Positions 34,924 through 45,984 of a DNA stretch of 64,000 nt are shown in pieces. Origin of the DNA: Gnetum montanum (lineage: Eukaryota; Streptophyta; Gnetopsida; Gnetales; Gnetaceae); contig MNCI01027271.1 of the NCBI GenBank assembly GCA_015680685.1, forward strand, positions 7,598-71,597. Reading direction: 5' to 3'. Under the pieces are notes generated by a model. That model was not told the origin of the DNA. It saw only the letters and a list, made by a program, of their open reading frames with translations, and ran no database searches. Every line of letters begins with the position of its first letter. Position 1 is the first letter of the stretch. A program made the translations under genes and the position numbers.

Positions 34924-36595
34924 GTACTTCATGATAGGGGGCCTCATCTCAAACTCCATTAAATATTTATCCTCACCAACAAACAAGGTAAGTCAAGATA
35001 AGTCACCATCTCTTTGCTTGCTAGTTAATAATAATGGTATTTGAAGCCAAAATTATTTGTATCCTTAAAAATAATGGAATAATTGATTAGAGCATCCCTT
35101 ACATTCATTTTTGAGATTGATATAATTGGTTCTATGAAAATATGTCTACAACACTTATTTTGATTTCCTTTGGATCGTTATCTTATTGATTTTTGTCATG
35201 TTTTCAATCTTGTTTAATCAGAACTTATTGTGATGTTCTACTTCTAAGCTCATGGCCTTTGGGATATTTTTGTTGTTCATGAGATAAGAAAAGTTTATCA
35301 AAAATCCTATCAATATTACTAATTAGAGATCTTAGTCTCCACATTTGAGCTTAATGTTGACCTACAATTGTAGTGCATTTGTGATTTACAACATTTGTAC
35401 ATTAATATCCCAAGATAAGCAACACATGTGTAGGGGGAGCCTATTCCTCATTATCCATCACCATCTTGGGGATCACCAATGTAGGGTGAGTATTCGGAGA
35501 CTTCAACCAAAAGACACTAAAATAGCAAAATATTCCAAAATGAGCAAGATAAAGACATCAAGAGGTATTTTTCTTTTAAGTGAATGGCTAAATTTCTAAT
35601 ATCCTTTGGCATGATTATCATTTTGTTTTTGTAAAATGGTTGTGTTTATGACATTGCCTTGTATAAAAAGCAAAATATGCATGTTTCTTTCATGGCTTCC
35701 ATATCCTTATGTTGATTTCTAGTTAAATATAAGAATACAAGTTCTAATGAGATAATTTTTTCAATTAGATAGGTTGCTTGATCTATATTTGGTCTTTAGC
35801 ATCAAATTATGTGTTGTTGGTCCTTTTTGAATTAGTTGTAGATCCTTGTTTTGAATGGATAAGAGCAAATCTAAATGTTTCATCAACCCATCTATTCGAT
35901 ATTCAAGCATAAGCTAAAGTAAGAAGAACCTATATTTTCATGAAAGAATGCAAATTGTGATATTATTCCTTACAACAAAATGACCAAGAACATGAGCATT
36001 CTGATTATGGGAAAATATCCATGATTTCGATTGAAACATCCTTTGATTCATCTACCTTGATATGTACTTCCTAGCTTAAGAATTTAAAATTTGGCATGAT
36101 TGATTTCACATTGTGAAGTGTTCTTATCATATTCTCCTTATCATAAAGATGTGTCCTATTCTTTTGCTGAGGGTTTACAAAGATATAGCACATTTAAACA
36201 TTAAAAGAACCATGCTTTACTAATGACTTATTGATTTTAGAGATAGGTTACTTGATCTTCAAAGTTTATACTTCACTTCAAGCTTTTAAGTTTGAATGTC
36301 ACTTAGAAGGCTTAGATTAGTTCTTAACAAATTAGGGGTAACTCTTCTTAAAACTTAGTGCTAAAAAATATGTGCTCTTTAAATTTATTTTCTTGCTTGA
36401 TTATATATATATTTTTGGGATTAAGTCATGTTGTTTGGTTCTACATATTATTTGAAGATTATTCTTCTTTTATGATATCTCTTTTTCACCAAGTTTGTGT
36501 ACTTTATCCTTTTTTCTCTTGTTCAAAAAGGGGAAGAGTAGTATGGTTATATTTGGATGATCACTAACCCATTTTTCTTAAGTTTTGAACATCAC
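34924..36595 (+). other. Internal non-coding region of the gag-only element
   Basis: This is the place where copia elements carry protease, integrase and RT. I find none of their motifs (no D-S-G, no D-x-W-G, no YVDD) in any plus frame. The sequence is AT-rich with short unconnected reading frames. It ends in the purine tract at about 36,596-36,609. Confidence 0.65.
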
Positions 36596-36610
36596 CAAAA
36601 AGGGGGAGAT

Positions 36611-37844
36611 TGTGGATCTTTTGGTGTGTCAAAATGTTAAGTAAAATGAAGCCAAAGGTTGTTTGCATGGCTGTGTGGTTATTGTGTCTATAGGACAACG
36701 TACATGGGAAACCAATATGAGCTAAAGCCTACATTGATCACAAGGAATGAACTAGTTTAGAGCTCAAAGGAGAAGGTCATCCACAAGGTCTTGAATGAAC
36801 ATGCAAGAATTCCAAAGAACATGGACAAGGACCAAAATACTTCACAAGCAAAGTTATCATCATTAAGATTGCAAAACATCAAGGCTATGGACAAGGAAAG
36901 ATGAATTCAGCATGTCAAGGAAGGTTGAATAAAGACATCTCTAAGAAATAGTAGACATCTTGGCAAAATTAGAGGATGCATAGGCAAAGACATCTTCAAG
37001 AAACAATGAACATCTTTCCTTAAGAAAAGATGTCTTTCATCAAGAAAAGACATCTTCACAAAATGTAGGTCAGTTTCAAAAAGACATCTTGCTAGAATGG
37101 AGATTTCAAAAATACATCTTTCCTAAACAAAGATGTCTTCCCAATATAGAAGGCAAAAATAGAAAGACATCTCAAGCATGAAGAAGACATCTTTCATGAT
37201 CGTTGGTGATCATTGGTGATCATTGGCTAGGTGTTGCATGAGTTCCAAGATGGATTTAGAAACATGGAAGCTATAAGAAGACCTCATATGCATTGGGAAA
37301 AGTGCAATCTTGTGTGTAAAGTGTGATGTACCTCAAAGTACAAGGATCAGCAAACTAAGTTGCAATTATCCCTTGTAATTGTTCTCTCTTGTTGCCTTGT
37401 GGGTTTAATGTGCTTCTTGTGGGAAGAAATCTTGATTGAGCTTGTTAGGATCCTATGGGATTGAGTGATTGGTGTTGTGACACAACACTCAAAGCAGAGC
37501 TCAAGATTGTAAAGATTGTGGAAGTCTGGAAACCACATTGCAAGCCTAATAAGACCTTGTGGGATTGAGTGATTGTTGATGTAGCACAACACTCTAGAGT
37601 AGGGCTTGAAGACTATACAAGGTGTGAACCCTTCAAACCACATGTGAGACCAACAAAGTCTGAAGGTGTGCTTGCAACCTACCCTCCAAGTGTGAACTAT
37701 CCAAGTTGGGGAACCATGTTAAATCCAGTGTATGTGCTTTGTCTCAAAAATTTTTAATTTTGGGAACATATTCATCATCCCCCTCCCTCCCACCATCACA
37801 ACCCACCCCCCACCCATCCTTGCTTCTAAGTTCAACAATCCACA
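36611..37844 (+). repeat. 3' LTR of the gag-only element
   Basis: It starts TGTGGATCTTTTGGTGTGTC right after the purine tract and ends TTCAACAATCCACA. It matches 31,969-33,276 throughout apart from scattered transitions and a gap of about 75 bp. It carries its own GACATCTT cluster at 36,931-37,195. Confidence 0.88.
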
Positions 37845-38815
37845 AAAGGAGCTTAATGGCCCTAAACCAAACACAATGAATTAGGTCATCAAAGCTCTTT
37901 AAAATTGCAACAATTATTAGTTGAGGAGTCTTGATTGAAGAATGAGGAAAATTTATTAACAAAACATGAACTTTTAATTTCTATAATGATTGTAATTGCT
38001 AAAGGCTATTATATAAAGCCTAGAGCATATTTGAAGAAGGAGGTGGGGAAGAAGGGGCTAGCATCTAGGAGATCAAAAATAGGATTGTGAAGATTGTTCA
38101 ATAGAATGACATTTTAAATAGATTCTTCTATCTCTTTTAGCCTGGTCTTTTAGCTTGTATTTGTAGTTGGTTAGCTCTTTCCTCTTTGTCTAGCTCAAAA
38201 GCTACATAGTCATACATAAATGGATTGTCAGTTTTAGAATAGGCCATTTTCTCTTTGAGTATAGGTTTAACTTATTTTTGTTATTCTAGTTGGATGAGAT
38301 AGCTTTTATTAGTGTTAGTCCTTAATTCGTTTAGGATAGAATTATTGTCATCTCCATGGATTTTTTTAACTTTATGAATAATTTCTTTTCCTCAATTTCT
38401 TGCTCTGTTTAGTAGAGATTTTGTGATTTTACTTTTGGAAAGTTAGCTAGCAAATAGTTTAGAATTTGATATTAACGTTTTCTGTAAAACCATCCATTTA
38501 TTATATGTATGCTATGAAAGAAATAGAAGCTAGACTTATAGGAAAGCTATCCAATTCTTTGAAAGTCACGCTAAAAGACAGCCAAAAGTGATAGACAATA
38601 ATTGCATAAAAGTCAAAAAAATTCTTAAGTTAGATTTTTCTTGTTTACCAAGATAAATCTTTCTTGTTATATACCCTGAGTCACATTAGCTCATTGACAC
38701 GAACAAAGGGTATATGAGGGCATCTATGCCTTGTTGGTACTAGAGACTAGTAACCATCTAAAATGAGTTTATAAAAGCTATTCGTTATGGTAGAGTTGAC
38801 TTTAATTCTGCTACA
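37845..38815 (+). repeat. Right LTR of element C, second part
   Basis: It begins with the AAAGG duplication and continues the LTR interrupted at 31,968, aligning with 11,007-11,935 up to GCTACA (38,815). Beyond this point the sequence changes to a copia gag. This sets the right end of element C; the expected duplication partner lies off the left edge. Confidence 0.8.
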
Positions 38816-38821
38816 ACACAA

Positions 38822-39795
38822 GTGAATTTAAAGCTTAAGGAGGAAATCCTGCAACTAAAGAAAGATATGAATGGTAAAAATGCTCAAGTTACATCAAATT
38901 TGTATAGTAGTTTCACACATAGCTTAGAACAACTTAGGGATATCATTAATAAAGGTCAATCAAGCAAAGATAAGAAGGGCTTTAGTTATGAGCCCAATTC
39001 ATCAACACAACAGTCGTTAACAAAAATATCAACTATGATTATAAAATCTAAGACATAGTTTCCACAATTGAAAACTTTGGCTTACCACAAATGTAAAGGA
39101 ATTATTTGCACTCCAAGAATTCCTACCACTGAGTGTGCCCCAAAACCACATGCTAACTTTATTCAAGTTATTGCTTCAATTGTGGAATATTGGGCCATAA
39201 TGCTAGAAATTGTAGAGCATATGCTAGGCATAGAACCATGTTTAAATCATATTTTGCTAAGCCTTTGTCTAGAAATGTCACAATAGGGAAACAAGTTTAA
39301 AGATTGATTAATAGAAGAGCTCTCCTTGTTCATCTAGCCTTAGAAAGCTTATATAATCCAGAGACATGGTTTCTTGACAATCGTTATTCTCAACACATAA
39401 TTAGTGATAAGTCAAAATTTATTACACTTAAACCCTTTAATGAAGGCAAGGTAAGCTTTAATGATAAAAGTAAGAGAAAGGTAAGAGGAATCAACTCTAT
39501 TGAAATTCACAATAATTTTCTTTAAGTTCATAATGTTTATTTTGTTAATGGCTTACATTACAATTTGTTAAGCTTAATGGCTATAATATTTCTTTGATGA
39601 ATGAAAAATGCATTTTTGAAAATAAAGAGAAAGATTTTAAAGCCTATATTACAAGAGTAGGAAATAACCTGTATTCTATAAATGAGCAGCTTCAATCTCT
39701 AACGGTCTTCTCTAAGATAAGTAACAAGAAGTTATGATACAAAAGACTAGGACACTTACGCCTAGGCAACATACAAGCTCTCATCAAGACTCAAG
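38822..39795 (+). pseudogene. Ty1/copia gag-protease fragment
   Basis: The stretch 38,822-39,058 (78 codons) is Lys/Glu-rich like the C-terminal part of copia gag. A nucleocapsid knuckle reads, in a neighbouring frame near 39,170-39,220, CFNCGILGHNARNCRAYARH in ancestral form (now broken). Protease is in 39,304-39,525: TWFLDNRYSQHIISDKSKF, with the D-S-G triad altered to D-N-R. The start of the pre-integrase domain (KRLGHLRLGNIQALIKTQ) lies at 39,740-39,795, and homology stops there. This is the sequence into which element C inserted, or that joined it later. Confidence 0.75.
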
Positions 39796-40850
39796 TAGGT
39801 CACTTAGAAGAGGTATACCCTATCATGTACCTACTCCCTTATGATACCCAACGATATCTTTCCTTATTCGAAAAGCTTAACTATCACTCACCTCCATAAG
39901 AACAAACATATTTAACAACCAAGCACAATGTCCTATTTATAAATAATTCAACCATAGTCATCATTTATAAATATGTACAAGGTTAGTACCTCTATAGAAT
40001 ATTAAATTACGTGGCTACAACTTACTTCTTGGTCACTCCCTCTTTGCCTTTGCACTTCCAAAATGGTTCCTAGTGTTAGCACTCTTGTCGTAATTCTTGT
40101 TTCTATAAAGTGAGTGTACCTTTCGTCTCCTCTGTATTTTCATTTATTTTTGTAAGTGTAATTATTCGCACTCAATGATGTAATGCAAGTGGTCAAAATA
40201 CTCAATATGTATCACCCTCAAATTCTCTTGCCTAAAAAAAAGTGAAATTAGTGCGAGATATTTTGGTTAAGGCTCCCTCGCTTTCGAGGTATTCTTTTAT
40301 CTATATGTGCTAGCGCGCAAATGGTTTTTACTGTTTCGGATCAAACACTGACACAAAATGGGGTAATCTACATTAAGGCCATAACGTTTGAAAACGCTTA
40401 AACCACCTCGCAATTAAATTATTTATTGAAATATTAATGGAATCATGATCCACGAAATTGTTGAATGCTTACATGTCCATTTGTGTAGCGTGTTTATGTA
40501 ACGTGATCATGGAAACTTTCCAGATTAATCTGGATTTGCTGATAAATTTCCAGTTCGAAGGAGACCAAGGTAAGGAAGGAAAGGAGAGGATGAAATTAGT
40601 AAAATGATCCATTTTAAGCCACTGAAAGTTAACACTTGTCCTTATGGTCAGAAATTATGAAGCGTCAATGCATGCAGGACATGTAAGTTATGTCACATTG
40701 AATTACGATGCAGACACTTGTACGACTCCCACGAATCATTTGAAATAGTCTCTTTGGTTATATCGCCCTGAAATATTTTCCATTTAATAATCAGCATTCG
40801 GCACATTGGAGCAGATTCCGTCTGTTTCACAGAGATTTCAAACTTTCCGA
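39796..40850. other. Region between repeats and the intact gene
   Basis: No reading frame or repeat that I recognise. CpG is retained from about 40,250 onward, in contrast to the decayed repeats to the left, consistent with the start of a less methylated gene region. The promoter of the gene downstream should be within its last few hundred bases, but I see no convincing TATA box at the expected place. Confidence 0.5.
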
Positions 40851-40955
40851 CAAGGATGGTCGTTCTCTTGTTTTCTTACTATCCATTTCTTCTTCTGTAG
40901 TTCTAAGCTCTTTCGCTTTTTTTTGCATTCTGAACGGCAACACTCAAAGCCAGCC

Positions 40956-40970
40956 ATGATCGGCTTCTGA
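40956..40970 (+). promoter_or_regulatory. Possible small upstream reading frame in the gene leader
   Basis: ATG ATC GGC TTC TGA lies just before the proposed 5'-UTR intron. A longer one of 14 codons starts at the ATG near 40,856. Both are relevant only if transcription begins left of them, which the sequence cannot show. Confidence 0.3.
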
Positions 40971-40997
40971 GGTGGGATTTCGCATTGACAGTTCCAG

Positions 40998-41650
40998 GTT
41001 TGTTCATCTAAGCTCTAGATTACCTTCATTTAAAAAATGGTTTCTGTTTTGGTTGAAGCATTTTTGTCTCTCCCCTCTGTTGAAGCTAGGATGCTAGACG
41101 TTTTGCAGGCAGCAAGGTTTTTTTGTTTTTTTTTTTGGAAAAATCCCATTGTCGAAAAGTGACAGGTTAAGTGGGTTTTTGTTTTGAAATACATTTTCTT
41201 ATGTTCTGGGGGATATTTATCAATTCGACAGGGAAATCATCAGCTGCATTTTCATCTTTTCAGTTTGATTAGTGTAGGAGAGATGAATGCTTTTGTGATT
41301 TCCTGTCAGCGAATTTGTGAATCCAGTGGTTTGAGGTTTCTATTTTCGGAATAGTTTGAGTCTGTGTCGTGATAAACTCTTAAACCCTTGGAAGATAAGT
41401 AAGATTCGTAAATCCTTATGGTTAAACTTGATTGGATAATGAAATGATAGAAAATAGAAACGGTTATGTTTTTATTTTTTTGTGTTTTTTTGCTGCCATT
41501 TTGTTCTAGAATCATCTCTCTCCTGCTTTTTGTGGCTTTTCCCCCCCAGAATTTCCCTCCCAAACCAAGTTTCAGCTCTTAAGAGGGCAAGGAAATTATA
41601 TCTGATATTTTGTTTGTCGATGACGCGGCGTTATCATTTTTACAGCACAG
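40998..41650 (+). other. Likely 5'-UTR intron
   Basis: CAG|GTTTGT at 40,997/40,998 is a good donor. TTTTTACAG or the CACAG five bases later (41,645 or 41,650) is a good acceptor, 9-14 bases before the start codon. The stretch between is T-rich, as plant introns are, and carries no coding potential on the plus strand. Inferred from splice signals only. Confidence 0.55.
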
Positions 41651-41659
41651 GATTTAGCA

Positions 41660-44161
41660 ATGGAAACTAAAAGGCCAGACGCCAAGCAATTCAAAGAGTT
41701 GTTTTCGCTTCACATGAGTTCTGAGAGCGAAGACGACATTGCCTTGCCTGCTAAGCCAAGAAATACCGAGGAAAGCACTGCTCCAAGAATGCAAGCAACT
41801 TCAGAGCCCATGGATTTGGACCCGGAATCCTCCCCACAAATCTTCAATAATAAGAAGCAACCTAGAACTGGTTCACAGGAAACGCCGAAGTCTGCAGGCA
41901 GTAGAGCAAGGTGGAGCGCAGGCGATGAGTTGGACTTATGTAACGGTGTTCTGGGCGCCATGAAATCTGGGCAAAGCTCAGGAATGATGTATGCGCGCGG
42001 TTTAGATAAGGAGCATATCCAGTTCTGGAATGATGTATGCCGCGGGTTCAGAGAGAAGACCGCCAAAATCTGGTCCGATTATCAAATCCGGGATAAGTTC
42101 AGGAAATTGACGGCCATGTATCAGAATGGCATTCTGCTTCGGAGGACCAAGGCTGGGCATTCCCAGGAATTGTGCAGCATTTTTAAAGAGATATTAAGCA
42201 GCGTAGAGAAGCCTATTGGTGCAGACGCTGCTGCTGCTTTTCATACCCCTTCTTCTAAGGATGCCATGCAGCTGGTGAAGAAATCTGAAGAAACAAGAAG
42301 CACGCCTCGTAGATCACGAAGAAAATCTGTTAAGTTTCAAGTCCCACTGGAAGATGGAAATGAATCCTTGCAAGGTGCTACCAGCAAGATCCCAGATCAT
42401 GAATCCCTGAAAGGTTCTGGCGGTGAGACTCCAGAGAGCAGGAGGAAGAAGAAGATGTATAAGAGGAGTCCAGGAACATTGACTTGTGTTGTTGCCTTGC
42501 CTTCTTCTGCTAGCAGAAAACTTAGTTGGGGTCTCCGGTCGCAGACAATGGTTGAACAAGCAGTCAATGGGGAAGTCACCGGCAAGGAAAATGAAAACCC
42601 AAAACAGGTAAAGCATGGAATCACTAGCTACACAGATCAGAATTTGAATCAAGGAGGTGAACAGGTGGTGGGAAATGGAGATCAGAATCCAAAAGTAGAC
42701 CAGAGGGAAGGGATTGGTGATGGAAGTTCAAAGGGAGAAAAGAATGCTGTTGATGACGAAATAATCAGGAAATCAGGGAAGTTATCTGAAAAGATTGAAA
42801 GCTGCAAGTTGAACTCAGAAAATAATTTGTTTACCTTTTTGGAGAGAGAATTGTTGAGCGTTACTGCACAGGAATTGCGCCATAAGGATAGGAATATTGA
42901 CAGTATGTCTAAGGGAAATGTTGCTTCTACAGAAGTTAAGGGTGCCTCTATGGTAGGGGAATATCCACAAATGCCTGATTCATCCAGGAATATAGCAAAT
43001 CGAGCTGATGAGGGAACGAGGATTGATAAAACAGGTCAAATGTTGGAAGAAAAAAATGATGGGATCTTGCACAAGGAGGAATCAGTGAAAGCTCAGATTC
43101 CTTTGAAAAGAAAGAAAACCTGGAAGAAAGCTGTTGTGCTAGAGGAGAGTCGCTTTGCTTCAGACATACGAAGGACAAAAGACATTAGGTGGACATATGA
43201 AGATGAAATTACCATTGCATTGGCTGTTTTGGATGCTAAAGGTAGAGGATTGCTTCATCATAGATTGAAGTCTGATTATTTGTGGAAGAAGAATTCTGCA
43301 TTATGGGACGAGGTTCAAAGACAGGTTAGACACAAGACACGAAAAGAATGCACTAGCAATGACGTTTTGGAAAAATTCATGAAAATGAAAACAGCCTTCT
43401 TGAGAAACAAGAAGCGGGGACTCAAGTCTGTTGTAAATCTCAAGAGTAATGAAAAGAAGCTTTATGATATTATAAGGACGATTCTGTACAGGAAATCTGG
43501 GGGTAACAAGCCTGTTACAGGCAAGCAGATAGCAGAGAAAGAGCAGCAGCCCAGAGAGCTTCATGAGGAACAGGGCATACAGAAAAAGGAGCGTGCTGGA
43601 AAAGAAAACATTGCAAAAGCTAAATCTTGTTTTCAGGAACAGCAAGATCAAAGTGAAAAAGCAGGAGATCAGGTTGCATCTAAACCAAATGCAGGTGTCG
43701 AGATGGTAAACAAGGATAGTAATTTAGCAGCAACTGTGCAAGAAACCAATGTGCCATGCAAAGCAAATGAGAAAACAATTGCAGTGGAAAACAGCGCACC
43801 AGATAGTACAGTTGATAATGCAAGTGGAAATGGTGACATTGCTGCAAACAGCACAAATGAGAAAGCCAGTGAACCAGTTTTGGCACTGTATCGACAAATC
43901 TGGGAAGACTGTGAGAAGAAAATGCAGGGCATGGAATGCAGGCTCAGGAGTTTCCTGAATGACAAGATTAACGAACTGAAAGAAGAGCAGAGGAACAGAG
44001 AGGAAGCTAGAACGAAGAATGTGTCTCAGCCACATGATTTGGAGAATCAATTGAGATACAAAATTAGAAAGCTAGAGATTAAGCAAGAGCTCTGCAAAAT
44101 AGAGCAAGAAGAGATTGCACGACTCTACACACTGTACAATTTGAGAAGTCCAGGAAACTAG
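41660..44161 (+). CDS. Protein with two GeBP/STOREKEEPER-like (DUF573) domains
   Basis: An intact 833-codon reading frame without introns. The start is the first ATG after an in-frame TGA at 41,621. Domain 1, residues about 83-181, opens RARWSAGDELDL and ends with IRDKFRKL...KEILSS. Domain 2, residues about 508-612, opens DIRWTYEDEITIAL and has DVLEKFMKMKTAF...LYDIIRTIL. Both follow the DUF573 plan (R-x-W-S/T-x2-D-E, then K-[FIL]-x-[KR]-[LM]), known in plant GeBP and STOREKEEPER transcription factors. Between them are acidic and basic low-complexity stretches with likely nuclear signals (PRRSRRK at 216-222, RRKKKMYKR at 261-269, KRKKTWKK at 483-490). A C-terminal coiled coil spans about 745-825. 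Typical GeBP proteins are roughly half this length with one such domain. DNA target and partners are unknown. Trihelix-like folds are an alternative reading of the two domains. Confidence 0.82.
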   Translation: METKRPDAKQFKELFSLHMSSESEDDIALPAKPRNTEESTAPRMQATSEPMDLDPESSPQIFNNKKQPRTGSQETPKSAGSRARWSAGDELDLCNGVLGAMKSGQSSGMMYARGLDKEHIQFWNDVCRGFREKTAKIWSDYQIRDKFRKLTAMYQNGILLRRTKAGHSQELCSIFKEILSSVEKPIGADAAAAFHTPSSKDAMQLVKKSEETRSTPRRSRRKSVKFQVPLEDGNESLQGATSKIPDHESLKGSGGETPESRRKKKMYKRSPGTLTCVVALPSSASRKLSWGLRSQTMVEQAVNGEVTGKENENPKQVKHGITSYTDQNLNQGGEQVVGNGDQNPKVDQREGIGDGSSKGEKNAVDDEIIRKSGKLSEKIESCKLNSENNLFTFLERELLSVTAQELRHKDRNIDSMSKGNVASTEVKGASMVGEYPQMPDSSRNIANRADEGTRIDKTGQMLEEKNDGILHKEESVKAQIPLKRKKTWKKAVVLEESRFASDIRRTKDIRWTYEDEITIALAVLDAKGRGLLHHRLKSDYLWKKNSALWDEVQRQVRHKTRKECTSNDVLEKFMKMKTAFLRNKKRGLKSVVNLKSNEKKLYDIIRTILYRKSGGNKPVTGKQIAEKEQQPRELHEEQGIQKKERAGKENIAKAKSCFQEQQDQSEKAGDQVASKPNAGVEMVNKDSNLAATVQETNVPCKANEKTIAVENSAPDSTVDNASGNGDIAANSTNEKASEPVLALYRQIWEDCEKKMQGMECRLRSFLNDKINELKEEQRNREEARTKNVSQPHDLENQLRYKIRKLEIKQELCKIEQEEIARLYTLYNLRSPGN

Positions 44162-45720
44162 GCAGGCAGAATGATTAGCTTAATTCTGTTTTGGGTTTTT
44201 GAAACTTTTTTAGAAGTCCTGTAGGCAAGCATTTAGTTTCCCATATTTTTGTTGGGTTGTCACTGTTATTAGTAGATTGAAATTGTGTCTGATACCAGGA
44301 TTCCGGAAGTTTCATACTGTTGCCAAGGTTAACTGATTATCATCACTACTGTGATGACCCTGGTGATCTATCCATCTGCAATTTCAAATTAAGAAAGACA
44401 TAATGAACTCTGTTGGGTTTTCCACCGCATCAATTACCAATGCCAGTTTTTGTTAAATTTGAACTCTATAATGCTCTGTTTCAATATATTAAGATACAAT
44501 TACTTGGTCCATCCTTTTTCTGTGCGCCATCTGATAGATTGTCGGTTCTTTGACTGATTTTGGCCATATTTCAGCGTTTTACAGAACTTGTCCAAAAGTT
44601 CAATGGTCGACGTTTTTCACAGAATTTGGAATTCAACTTTTTCTATAAAAGTTTGTTCGTGGCTCAAAAACTTTGCCCGCCGCTGAATTTCTAATTCGAT
44701 AGGCGATTCTTACAGTTGCTTAGTACTTCAAAATTGGTTATGGATCAGATAATGGTAGTCCATAAAACACAGTGATTATCATTGCGATGAAATATACCTT
44801 ATGTTCTGTTTGGTGATGTTCAGTTACATGAAAAAGTTTAATTACATATTTCTATTTAAATGATATACCCAATGGAATGGTTGCACTGTAACAGAAGTGT
44901 AATTCGATCCTTAAATAATTTGGCGACGATGCTGAAAAGAAATTTGATGAGGGACTGTTTTCATGAGTGGATGGAGTGATGATATCAGGCATGTTGCAAC
45001 AAGTATATTCCATCATAATATTCCACACTGTTAACTCTTTTATGTCACAGATTGATTGCAGGCTCGATTTGATACGTTTCATAGATGTGACAGGACATGC
45101 ATTTCAAATCTTCCTCATTGGCGGAATCGTTCTCAATTCAAATCTGCGAATCTGCCGTTCGAAATTCGAATCTGCAAAAGCGCCACAGAGAGAGATCCTA
45201 AGCGCATTCATTGTCATGGACGTCCATTCTGTCGTCCCAGACGTCAAGTCTCAAATCACCTTATCTCAACTCATGGATGTGTATCTATTTTTGAAAAGTT
45301 AAGTCATGAATGTCTTGCTATTGAGGAAAATATTAGTTTAAAAATTGCGTGGCCCTCTCAAAATAGCAATTTTGTTATCGAAGAAAATGAGTTAAAAAAT
45401 TGTGACCATCTCAAAATAGTACTTTTGGTTTTAGATTTTAGTTTACCTCCAGCAGCGGACTTTGAATTTGTTGAACATAATAGCATTGGATGCATTTTAT
45501 GATTTTCTCCTTGTGAAACTTTATTTTTGTTGCAAAAATGATTTAAAAATTACAAAATTATAGTAATGAAGTAGAGCAAGAAGCCAAGAATTTGAGACAA
45601 AGCTTAAATATTACTTCTTTATATAGGACACCATATAATGAAGTAAGCAACATGGAGGTTAAAGGAATTAAATTCTCTACCTCGTGTATCAATATTAGTC
45701 AATCTTGGCTTGGTTTCATG
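44162..45720. other. 3' flank of the gene
   Basis: The 3' UTR should lie in the first few hundred bases; no strong AATAAA is seen close to the stop. A 148-codon open stretch at 45,056-45,502 has no start context, no domain and a micro-repeat (GAATCTGC-like near 45,140-45,175), so I do not call it a gene. Nothing else recognised. Confidence 0.5.
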
Positions 45721-45749
45721 GTTGGTGAAGTGACAAGCAACAAATTAAT

Positions 45750-45960
45750 ATTCTAGCTCTTCAAGTGATGTATAAGGAAACTGAAATGCTTTTTATTACT
45801 AGCTCTTCAAGTGAGGTGAACAACTATTTGATGTATAAGGAAACTGAAATGCTTTTTATTACGTAAAGAGAGCCTTAGAATTTATTGAACAACTATTTGA
45901 TGTATAAGGAAATTGAAATGCTTTTTATTACGTAAAGAGATCCTTAGAATCTATTGAATA
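45750..45960. repeat. Tandem repeat of about 70 bp, three partial copies
   Basis: The words GATGTATAAGGAAACTGAAATGC followed by TTTTTATTAC recur at about 45,762, 45,832 and 45,900; the last two copies continue with GTAAAGAGAG/TCCTTAGAAT. The array directly adjoins the 3' end (on the minus strand) of the LINE remnant at 45,985-46,480. Confidence 0.75.
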
Positions 45961-45984
45961 GAATAAATATACATAGTCTATGCT

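Larger units (their letters stand above)
31969..37844 (+). mobile_element. Gag-only copia-type LTR element (TR-GAG-like) with intact target duplication
   Basis: A 5,876-bp element flanked by AAAGG (31,964-31,968 and 37,845-37,849). LTRs are 31,969-33,276 (1,308 bp) and 36,611-37,844 (1,234 bp), both TGTGGA...CCACA. A purine tract AAAAAGGGGGAGA touches the 3' LTR. Internally only a copia-type gag with a zinc knuckle is recognisable; protease, integrase and RT are absent from the 1.7 kb that follows. Gag-only, LTR-bounded plant elements have been described as TR-GAGs. It would need enzymes from another copia element. Its empty site is kept at 11,007-11,011. Confidence 0.85.

Noticed and set aside
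36611-36630. Start of an independent second element at 36,611
   Set aside because: It is the 3' LTR of the same element: it follows a purine tract, matches 31,969 onward, and the AAAGG duplication spans the pair.
41710-44050. Several minus-strand frames of 70-118 codons
   Set aside because: They are antisense shadows of the 833-codon gene.
45056-45502. 148-codon open frame downstream of the intact gene
   Set aside because: No recognisable domain, no start context, composition like intergenic sequence; overlapping frame at 44,967-45,302 equally open.
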